Shown: in pieces, positions 30,571-41,500 of the stretch
Layout: each line of letters starts with the position of its first letter
Numbering within the stretch: position 1 is the first letter of the stretch
NCBI GenBank assembly: GCA_000310025.1
Contig: FN648605.1
Span: forward strand, 56,307 to 120,306
Direction of reading: 5' to 3'
DNA: 64,000 nt
Source of the DNA: Ectocarpus siliculosus
Lineage: Eukaryota > Sar > Phaeophyceae > Ectocarpales > Ectocarpaceae
Position numbers and translations under genes: made by a program
Notes under the pieces: model-generated
Told to the model about the DNA's origin: nothing
Database searches by the model: none
Seen by the model: only the letters and a program-made list of their open reading frames with translations

Positions 30571-32618
30571 ATTAGCGTAATATTTTCCAAAGATTGCATG
30601 AAATACATGTCTTCCGATGGATGCCTAGTATATGCGAAAAACAACCCAACGATGAGCAGCAGCAGCCTTAACTGACGACCACGTCACTGTTGTCGATGCG
30701 ACACGGTTAATTGACTCCGATGCATGGGGAAGATATGCCACAGACAGCCGTCGAGTGGTAGAAAGATACAACTATTAATATTGATCGTAGCGCTACAGTA
30801 CATGACGTACCTGTATCACTACACAAGTATATTTTCCTCTCTTCCTATACCATATGCTGTACACACAACAAGCACAATGGAAATAAATCTACATAATCAT
30901 TTAGCATTCCACTATTTATTATTATGATCGATCCATTTCCTGACGGTGTGTGTCAGCATATGATTCCCCATGTATGTATGGTTGAACGATAACAGCGTCG
31001 CGTCAATGCTGTTTTCGCATAATTGAGGAAAGTACCCCTCAGCAGCAGGGCCATATCTGCCACATGTAGCATAGCTCTTCAAGCGAATCCTAGTCCCATA
31101 CCAAAGATATTCTGTAATGGTGGGTAAAGGACTGCTGCTGCATCTGTACATCAGCTGTGGCAAGGGCGAACGAAACGCCTGCTGCATGACGGTTTCAGAG
31201 AGGTACAGCGGAGAATTGCATGCATACGTGTGCGGAGATTTGATAAACACCAGCACAACCTTGCCAACCCTCGCACCGCATAGTGTCACGTGCATCCCTA
31301 AATTGGTTTGGAACACACTCCAACCCACAAGAAAATAGGGAAAACGCAGCACTGCCAATGACATAAACAGTGGGTTGGTGGCATGTCCACGCTCGGTATG
31401 TGGAGATAGCGGAAAAGGACGGGGTAAAAAAAAAAAAATGTACGAAATCTACGAACCGCTGTGGTAGAGCATCAATCAAGAGGTGATGACAACCAACTGG
31501 CATAACGGCGCGGGTATAGAGCAGATTGCCTACAGGAACTCGCAGCCATATGGATGGATGAAAGCTTCTGCTGGTTGTACCAGGTGAAGAGCATGAGTGT
31601 ATGGCGCAATGCCCCCGAAAAAACGTTGTGTCCAGAGCGCAATATGCGGTGCATTAGCATTTTGTGAGGAAAGTGCTTACTCCTCCACCATGTCACAGTG
31701 GTTATAACGCTATCGCTTAGGGTAGCTCACTCATGTGTTAGCGTAACAAGCACTGGCTAGGGTTCAATTAGTTTCATCCATTTCATGGTCAGTTTCATCG
31801 TATCTTACCATTGGATTCAAGTTGGGGGCTAGCAAAAGGGATACCATCCCGGTGGGTCTAGCCCTGTGGGTCTAATCAAGTGGGATTAGCAAGGGGGGTC
31901 TAGGCAAGATCTATCCAGATCTACCTCTCATGCTTTGACTCACAGACTGGTTGCTTCTTAGCGGGTGGGTCAAAGTTCCTCTTCCGAGATTGGCCGTGTT
32001 AACAGTGAGCGATCACCCAAAATACGTGTTGAGGCGGAGCTCTAGATGTTGATATTTTGTGGCGTGTTCGTCTGCGTGCTAGCAAATGCCGGCAGCGCCT
32101 ACTATTTCCTATCGCAAAACATCGTAGTCGCGTTATCGCGCGCGTGTGACAACTTGGCAATGCGACTGCTGCATCCGGGATGAAATGACGATCACAAACC
32201 AAATCGCGGGTGTCCCCGCCGGACCCAAACGAAAACAACCAGTGCCGCTTGTTCCGATATTGTATCAAGTCACCCAATTCGTATCAACATGTCCCAACGC
32301 GCTCGACGCGAAAACAATGATCCAAGACGAAACACACAGACGGCTCTGCCTCACGCTTCCAACTGTACTGGCCCTCCTGCGAGCCATTTGTCGCGCCGGG
32401 TGGTATGCTCCGCGCTATATCTGACGCCGTAGGACGCGCTTGTCTGACGGCATCGTACGTGAGGCCAACATCAGTGCGTCTTGCCGACCTCGAGCGACAG
32501 GTCTTGGATGTAAAAATATGTGAGCGAAGATGTGTTTCCTGCACCTACTCGCGCCTAATGCGCCTCCTTACAGGCAGGCCGTCTCAAAACCTCACACGCA
32601 TGCGGAAATAAAACTCAC
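30571..32618. other. No gene supported
   Basis: Low-complexity patches (A run at 31426-31438; GGGTCTA-type short repeats at 31855-31915) but no exon I can defend. Downstream exons of the minus-strand gene ending at 32619 should lie here. A candidate acceptor is on the minus strand near 32513, but the frame cannot be settled. Confidence 0.35.
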
Positions 32619-33269
32619 CTCCGCCTGCACCGACACCTTGAACAACGGACGATCGCTGCCCGCGCTGTCCCCCGCTGCCATCCTCTTGGAAGGCTCTCCC
32701 GCCAAAGAACTGCCAGCCACTCCTTCCGCTCCATCCGTACGGGCCCGCTTTTTTGCGCCCTCCTCGTCGTCCTCCGTGTGGCTCCCCGGCGGTGCTGCGG
32801 GCCCAGACGTCGCGGCCGCCGCGGTGGCGGCAGAAGACGTAGCGGCTGCCGTGTTGGCTGTCGCTGCGGGCGCGGGAGGAGAGGCGGGCGCGCTGGCGGC
32901 TGGCGCGGGGGGCGGCGGAACCACGGGCTGGGCCGCAGGAGGAGCTGCCGAATACACCGACGGCAGGAAGACAGCGCCGGGAAGCACGCGGAGGTCCCCG
33001 TGGTTGACCCGCTTGAAGAGGTACTCGAGCGTGGCGTGGACCAGAGCAATCTTGGCACGCGTGAGGACCTCCGCTCCGCTCCCGCCCGCGTCACGTGCCG
33101 CCGACCACAGATCCAGAAATATAGGTTTGGGTTCGTAGTCGTGCGCATCGACCAGTGGTTGCAGGACCGCGATCAGCACGGAGAGGTTCTTGGTGCCCGC
33201 GCACGACCTCAGCCCGGGAAACACCCCCACGCGCTCGAGATCCATGACGCGGGTGTCGCCGCGCTGCAC
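32619..33269 (-). CDS. Hypothetical protein exon, Ala/Pro-rich C-terminal part
   Basis: Not recognised. The frame reads VQRGDTRVMDLERVGVFPGL, LSVLIAVLQPLVDAHDYEPK, PIFLDLWSAARDAGGSGAEV, AKIALVHATLEYLFKRVN and VLPGAVFLPSVYSAAPPAA, then an Ala/Pro/Thr low-complexity linker and an acidic-basic tail. It ends at a textbook donor, GCGGAG|GTGAGT, at 32619, so the coding frame beyond the donor (to 32592) is intronic. The frame is also open upstream to about 33360, where CTACAG could be an acceptor. Compact helical first half plus disordered second half; no function can be inferred. Confidence 0.5.
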
Positions 33270-33359
33270 GAGGATGGGATCTTGGACGACGGCGTAGTCC
33301 GCCCCTGCCTCATGGGGGACGCGGCCGCCGGATCGGCGGGCATGCGAGCCGGCGAGGAC

Positions 33360-34099
33360 ATGGCGACCACTGCTGTAGATACGGGAAACACGAGGAAAGA
33401 CGCTGCGGCCGCCACGCGCGTCGACAAACGCAAGACTGCACTTGTGGCGTGCGCCTCGCTACTACCAGACCCCGGGTGTCGTACAGCCGGGGCAACCCTG
33501 ACGAATGCACTGCTGCAGAAAGTGCTCTCTCTTTTCTCCTGTTTGCGGTGTCGACACTTGGTTGCCCAAAGAATAGGGATGAGAGGCATCCCTGTGATAC
33601 GTGTGCTTTCGTGTGCGAACGTTCCTGGAAATTGTTTAGAACATTGTGATAGCAACTCGACGAGTATTGTCGCGTTGCCTGTCTGAAGCTTTCCAGTTTA
33701 TAGCCGTTAATAAAGTCGAGGGCGCACACCGCGACACGCTCGCCCACCAAGCACGACAAAGAGTTCTATACACAGAGTAGATGACGTAAGATATCACACC
33801 CGCTTCACAATTTTTAATTTTCAAAGCTCGATTACTCCACAGCAGAAATCGTGGCCGGGCAGCGTTGGCACCGATAGCTTTCCGAAACAAACCTATCGTT
33901 TGACATCCTCGTCGTCGTGGACTAACATTATTAGCTGTGAATACTGATGGTGCGATATATTCTGATATATTGTCACCTACTACTGCCGGTACATGCCGTG
34001 CATAGGAACAACGAGCACCCTCCATACTCCAGTAAGTAAGTTACCGTAGTAGTTGAATTGAAACCTCTCATTACCCATCCATGAAGAAGTCGTTTTATA
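33360..34099. other. No gene seen
   Basis: Probably the intron or 5' flank of the minus-strand gene at 32619-33269. Nothing else recognisable. Confidence 0.3.
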
Positions 34100-35513
34100 C
34101 ACAAATACTTAACAAAAAAGTGCTGCAAAAACTATCCATGGACGAACCCAGCAGTGCCGTTGCTGTTATCTTCACAATTAATTACAAAAAACCGTTCGTT
34201 CTGTTCTCTCTACCCAGTACCTTCTTGTACCTTCTTCGTCTGTTCGTACTATCATACATGATAGTCTGACACTTGACGCGGTCGATTCCCGCCGTGGTCA
34301 CAGGCTATCTTATCCAAAAAGTTATACGAAAATAAAATGGACCCGAAGAAGGGTCCGCAAGTCAACGACAGACTAGTCTAGGACCTTCCGCTCGCTTCGA
34401 TATGCTATGCGAGGTAGTATCTGTAGACTGGACAATGAACCAAACAATGAGCAAACGAATGTTAGAGGCGACCTCACGCGCACCCGAAAAACCGTCAGTC
34501 TTCGACCGGCATATCTCACTACGCCCATCCATGCGCATGCACTTTTTTGTGGCGAGGGACTCCATGCTTTCAAGAATCATCTCGTTGATCTGTTTTTTTC
34601 GTTTACATACATGTAGTGCGCACGTCATACCCGAATGAAAAGGAGACCACACCCAGAACGTGCTCTTCCGCACGCTGGGAAAGAATCCGGGACTAAATGA
34701 ATGCGGACCCCAGAGGATACGCTTTTAACAGTAGGTTTCCTCTCCGAAACGAAAGAACCGGACGGGAGAGAGGGAAAAAAGAAAAGAGAAGAGACGTAGG
34801 ACACGTTCCCCGTCATGGGCATTTCATAAGAGTCGTATTGTGGTAGTGGCATGAACCTCTCTCTGCGATCAGGTCAGAAGACCACCAGTCCCCGGAGCTC
34901 TTCTGTTGGACCCACCATTGGACGCAGTAGTAGCGCATGTCCTGTAGTAGACAACTACTGCTGAAAATATTGGAGACCACGAATGAATCATACCGACAGG
35001 TGGGTCGTGGGTGGGCGGGGGACCCTAAGAAATAGTCAGACTCAGCCAGTTTACATCCTCATAGTTTCTTGCAAGCAATAACGAAGGGCGATCACAAAAG
35101 AGAGACCACCAGCGACAGGAAACAAAGAAGAGAAGTAGAGGAGAGCAGAGCTAAGAAACAAGTGAAGAAACAAGACCCCCTTGCCGCTCTCACCCACTGG
35201 AAGCTTTCCATGTACCGCAGCAAACAGCAGGGGCAGCACCCACTACGTTACATGCAGTAGCCGGATACATGCACGGACTGGTACGTAGTAGAAGTTTAGT
35301 CTCTTTCTCCGGCAAGAACAATAACGCCCGGGCGAACTTGAACGTGTAGTCACAAGAAATAGCGTCATGATGACGTCATCCATTCTGCTTGCCATGGGAG
35401 ATGCGCATCGTTACGGGAGGAAGGCGTGAACTCTTCGCATAGAATATGCTGCCGTAGACCCTATATCCTTCAAGGTCAACTACAGCTACACCCGATACAT
35501 GGTAGCATGCGCC
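34100..35513 (+). repeat. Long dispersed repeat, copy A
   Basis: Nearly the whole stretch matches the reverse complement of 56873-59470 at high identity. Anchors are GTGCATGCGCATGGATGG (34523-34545 region), AACAATAACGCCCGGGCG (35319-35337), GATGACGTCATCC (35370-35382) and ATACATGGTAGCAT (35497-35510). Copy A lacks the 832-bp insertion found in copy B. Its right edge overlaps the first recognisable exon of the gene at 35499-46271. Confidence 0.85.
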
Positions 35514-38500
35514 CAGCACTTGAAGGCACCCCTCACAGACTTAGCCAAGGCACAGGTGAGGCACGGTATTGATATTGGGTGCATAGTTTCGAGTTCCATC
35601 TCTTAGAGTTGTTTGGTGCAACCGGCGCATTTAAGAAACAAGTATGTAGGTGTTGGCGTACGCGTGACAAGGGACATGAATCAACGACCTGCCGAAATAC
35701 CCATGAACACGTACCAAATATCCCGCGTAACCACCCCCCGAATGCGTCCGTAGCACAAGAAAAGCCTCGAGAGTATCCCGTGGCTACATCCCCGACTATA
35801 TTTGTTTTTTTTTCATCTCACCTCGGTGTTGTTTGTTTTCGTTATATAACCCCCCTACCTACCACAATGCCCCGGTGCGTATTTTTAGTTAAACGATTTC
35901 CATCCGCCTCGTGTAGTGGGTGGTCACAGCATGGGAATTTATTTGCTAGTTGCCAACTCTGCATGACCATGTTGCTGTAGCTGCTGATGGTGCTGCTCGT
36001 GCAGTGATTTGGTGAGGTCTGCAACGAACGGCCGGCAAACAGACCCTCATGGACATGTGTACATTCTTGTCTCGGCCCTGTGAATCGTGTTATCTTGCCT
36101 GTGACACAGACGGACGCTGCCAACAAGTGGAAGGACAACTCCGTCGAGGCGGCAAACAAATGGAAGACCACCGCCCAAGCACTCGCGAAATCTTCAGCAC
36201 AGGTGACGACCAATGCGTTTATGTCGTGCGTTGACTAACGGTTGCGGGGTCTGGTGACGGTTATTCTGGTAATACTCTTTAAGCCCAGCAATCCCTACAA
36301 GGCGATGTCGTGGGAAAATCCTTCGACCTCCACACCTCGGGCAGGACGTTGACGGTAGGGCAAGACGAGTGTGTTGGTCTACTGACGTATCACACTCTCG
36401 TGCTTGAGCATTTTGTTCAAGCTCTACCCAAAACCAGCCTTCCTGTCTGGGATCAAGGACGTTGTGTCCTTCCAGGATGCCCCCTCGTGGACAAAAACAC
36501 GTCCGTTGCGCCCAAAAATATGAAAATGCGGGGCGATGTTTCCTTTGGTTATTCCTCTTCGCCCGTCATTACCTACGAGTTCGTCCCTCATGGAATTTTG
36601 CGTAATGCATGTGGATGTGTGGGGGTACATATAACTGTATGTTTTTTCGTTGCGGATTTTGGCAACACCGCTGTTATTGCTGCTAGCATTGGCTGTTATT
36701 GGAAGTGCTGTGCATGTCCGGCGTTGTGGTTACCCGCGCGGGAGGTACGTGTGGCAAATGATTTATTTTTCCATTGAAGGTCCCCCGAACCGCAGATTTG
36801 GTGACCTGTCGCATCATTCCAGAACGTAGCCGCGCGAGTCCTGAGGATGGATCTGGAGAACGTACCTGTTAGGATGATCCGAACTGGGGGTAGCTTGTCG
36901 CAAGACGTGTGTTGAATAGGGTGTCGGCAACTCGGCGAACTAGCGCCAAGGAGGAAAGATGTGCTGGGCTTGTTGTATAGACTTCTTCTTCACATGAAAA
37001 ACATGGACTCACATGAACACATGAACGAACTGCACGCACACGCGCACGCACCATCAGTACGGGGGCAACGCAGTATACAACAGGGGTACCTTGCACACCC
37101 TGGAAATACATTCCACGTACCACACAATCCTACAACCACTTGGCATTGCTACAAGTATATCTATCAGCCCCCCTGCTTGTGACCATGCCATGTCTTTTTC
37201 GATCCTCAATAACTCCAAAACACAAGAAAATAAAATCATAAACTCAATTCAACTCCAGAACAATAGCCTTCTTGGCTAGACATCAATACCCTTCCCCGAT
37301 CATACCAGTTATAATTCTTCGAACTTCAGCGAACTAATTGCCCCCCAGCCTAGAACACCATCCATTGAGAAAAACCATAGGCAAAAATGCAAAATATTGC
37401 CACCCTAGTTGTTTGATCGCACACAAAATAAACCCAAACATAAAAATATTAATCCATACTCATTACGAAGTTACGATGAAACTCGAAATTTCCCACGTTA
37501 AGTGCCTTCGTGAGGAAGCCAGCATGTTGATACGCCGATTCCACGTGAAAAATCGAAATCTCCTTCCTGCGTACCAAATCCCTGATAAAGTGGTGCCTTA
37601 CGTCGATGTGCTTCGAGTTACTGTTGCTAATTGGGTTCTGTGCCAACTGAATAGCCCCCTGGTTATCCTCGAACACCGGAATACACGGCATACCGGCTTC
37701 TGGCAACATGAAACGCCATACTTGCCTCAGAAACAACACTTCCTTCATCACATTCGCAAGGGAGACATACTCCGCCTCTGTCGTGCTCAACGTAACGCAC
37801 TTCTGCGTCCTTGAAAACCAAGAAATACATCCCCCCCCACACATCACCAATCCTCCTGACACAGACCTCCTATCGGCAGCCTTACTTGCATAGTCTGCGT
37901 CTGCGAACACCTCCATGCTCAACCCTGCTACACTACCCCTCCTGAATGTAATACCCAAGTCACTAGTCCTTACTACATACCCCAAAATACCAAGACCTGC
38001 TCTCCAATGAATCTCTTTGGGAGAGGCACAGTACCGTGCTACCGCTCTCACTGCGTTCGCGATATCTGGCCTCGTTTGCGTTGCCAGCCACATCAATGAT
38101 CCTATCAGCTCACGAAAAGGCCTTGATACCACTTCTTCATCTTGGTCAAACTCTGAAAGCTTCAACCCTACAGGAAGAGGAATTTCCTTCCCGTACTCTA
38201 CCCCAAACTCCATCCCCAACTCTTCAGCGTACGTCTGCTGCGATATCTTCAAAGTCCCTGCATCCCAATCTCTCTCATAAAAGCATCCTGAATACCACCT
38301 CAAATCCCCAAGATTCTTCACCGGTACCATGGTGTTGAGATCTCTGCCAAACTGGTCACACCTCTCCTCCTCTCCTATCGAAAATATATCATCTACATGT
38401 ACCACCAGAGTTACTACCACTTTTCCCTCCTCAATCAATCGAAACACACACGTGTCCGCCATGCATTGAATAAAACCCAAACAAATCAAACACCTCGCCA

Positions 38501-41500
38501 AGTCTGAATGCCATTTCCTCGATGCCTGCTTAAGGCCATACAGACTCTTGTTCAACTTCACTATCATACCTGACAATCTACCACACCCCTCTGGCAGACG
38601 CATGAAAACATCCTCATCCAAATCCGACTGGACAAATGCTTGCTTGATGTCAAAATGACGGAGAGAAAGATTTTGCTCACACGCCATCGCTGCCAATAAA
38701 CGAACGCTAGAAACCGCTACAGTCGGTGCATACGTCTCTCCACAATCTACATGTACTCGCTGCATATCTCCTCTCGCTACTAGCCGTGATTTCACACTAG
38801 TTGGCCATCCGTATTCATCAGACTTCCAATCAAATACCCACTTCGCCTTGATAACACTCTCTGGTTGCTACAATACTTCCTCAAAGGTACCAGCCTCGAT
38901 CAGACCTCTGAACTCCCTCTCTACAGATGCCATCCACAAGTCAGCATGCTCAGAGGACACAGCCTCCCTATACGTTTTGGGGACGCGCAAGTCACTAGCA
39001 TAGCATTGGGGCAAGTCCGGTGCCACTTCCGGGGGATCTAAATCCCTCATCGCGCGATCAATGTCCTCGCGGGAGGCAAGTAAGGTGGCGCACGCAAATG
39101 GGACTTCTTCACGCAGTCCTTCTGTTTTCGTGCCCCCCCGCTCTTCCCCCCCCAGCTCCGCTCCACCATGTCCTCTGGCTGAACTCGGGATCTCCTTTCT
39201 CCCCCCATCGACGACGCTGCGAGTGGTGAGGGTTGACAGGAGCGTTGTCTTGTCCTGCAGGGAAACAAGTCCGAAGCGGTGGGCGGGAGCGTCGCCGCTC
39301 CCGCCATGTGTCGTCGACCGCTCGTCCCCTTCATCCTGGAAACGCACCCTCCGATCCCTCAACCTCCCCGGCACCCGCGTCTCTCGTCCCAAGTCCAGCT
39401 CTCGATTGGCCCTGGCAGAGAGGGGCGGCATTGACGAAGCCCGCCCCCCCCCCTGGGCCTTAGCGGCTGCCCTCGTGCGCCCAGAAACCCTCATGTCCCC
39501 GCGTCCCACGTCCAGTTCACGGATGGTCCTCGTGGTGAGCGGCGGCATGTTGGTCGATGGCGCGGCACCGGGCGGCACGGCGGCGGGAGACGGTGTTACT
39601 GACGGAGCAGGCGGTGGCCCGGCGACGAACGGCGTTGCAGGCGGCGCGGTGGTGGTGACCGGTGGCGCGGCGGCGAACGGCGTTGCAGGCGGCGCGGTGG
39701 TGGTGACCGGTGGCGCGGCGGCGAACGGCGTTGCAGGCGGCGCGGTGGTGGTGACCGGTGGCGGGGCTGCGGTAGACGGCGCCGCCGGCGATGGTGGTGT
39801 GGAAGTTGCCGGCGGCGCCTGTGAGGGTATGGCAGCGGGTGAAGTGGGGGTTCGGGCGAACGGTGAGGGGGGTAAGAGAGGCGGTGCAATGTACTCAATT
39901 AAAAACGTCGGTGCGGCGGCGACATCTGAATCCCCCCCCTCGCCCGCCGGTGCCGGCAGCTCCAGCGGCGGGGTCAGCAACGGCGCGCGGTCGGAGACCC
40001 ACACAATGTTATTCGTCATGCACACGCGCCCCGTAGCAAACTTGAGAACCTTGACCGCCGAGTCGTGGTGGTTGTCGCCATTGTTGAGGTAGCAGCACAG
40101 CACTGCCTGGGGGTCCATCTTCCGCGTACGCGTCACACGCATGTACCCCGGCTGCAAGAACGGGACGATCTGGAGTGGGGGCGGGCGACCGGTGAAGAGC
40201 TCGTGCGGCGACTTGTACCCTCCGTTCGCCGTGGTCGGGGAACGGTTGAAGCCGCCGGCAGCCCAGTGACATGACTCTAGCCAGAGCCGCTCGCCATCGC
40301 GCCCGTAGCCAGGGATGCGGGTGAAGTCGATCTTGGGGAACAGGCGGCATGCTTCGAGACGAGCGGCGTGGCCGGTCTTGTTCACGCGCCAGATCGCGCT
40401 CTCCGCCGGGCCATTTTGTTGCGGAGTGCCCGGCGCCGTGTACGTACGGCGGATGCCGGCGTGGTCGCAGAAGGCGATGAAGTCGTGGCTGAGGAACTCC
40501 CCCCCGTTGTCCATCCGGAAAGAACGAGGAACACCGGTGCCACTCATGTCGGCGAGGAACTTCTTGACGAAGGCGAGGGTGTCCGACTTGCGCCTCATCC
40601 CGTACAGCTTCATCCACCGCGAGAAACTGTCCACGAACATGATCATGAAAAATGATCCCCCCAGCGACGCCGTCATGGGCCCACATAGATCGATGTGCCA
40701 AAGATCGTGCGGCCCGCTCGCGCGCGCGCCCATTTTATGGGGCACGCCCGCCTTCTTCCCCTTCGCCTGTATGCAACCACCACAAGGCTGCAGAACACCG
40801 GTCAGGCGGAGGCCGTGCTGCTTCGAAAGTTCACGCAACAAAAACTCATTCGCATGGGAACACGAGACGTGGAGAAGATTAATGTCAACAACGGGTGGTG
40901 GGTTTCCCCACCGAAAAAGGTCGCTTGCCCGGGGCCATGACTGGGACGGCAAAGGCAACATCATCGAAGACATTCGCAAAGCCAGACTCAAACATCAACT
41001 CCAAAAATTCATGGGGGTCGTCTGATTCTTCTCGTCGCTCTAAGAGGTACACAGCCCACTCGTAATCTCCCTGCTCCGTGAACGGAATGCACCCACGGTC
41101 ATCATCATCAATACTCTCTTGAAAAACGGAGACGTCGGGCGAGGGCAGCCCGGGAACACCTACCAACTCCATTCCATGAGGTACTTGAGGAGCGGAAGAA
41201 AAAACCACACTCCTGTCAGCGAGGGGGGGGGCATTCATTGCCGGAGGAACGACGCTGTTCCCAGCGGGCGGGACACCGGACACAGCAGAGGGTACTACGC
41301 TGTTTGCAGCGGGAGGGTAACCGTACATCGTGGAAGGTACTACGCCGGTAGCAGCGGGCGGAAAATTCGACACGGGTGCATGAAAAATATTCCTGTGGGG
41401 GGGGTCTCCATGAGGTACTACGCTGCTGGCAGCGGGCGGGAAACCAGAAACATGGGACGGCACTATGCTCCTCGGAACAGATGGATGCACGACACTGCTT

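Noticed and set aside
20340-30600. LTR pair for the Gypsy element
   Set aside because: Compared both flanks by eye; only local direct repeats (20945, 28803/29001, 30040/30360) were found, none shared between the two sides.
39061-40092. 343-codon plus-strand open frame inside the Copia element
   Set aside because: Antisense of the GC-rich Thr/Pro/Ala linker of integrase; low-complexity translation with Gly-Gly-Ala-Val repeats.
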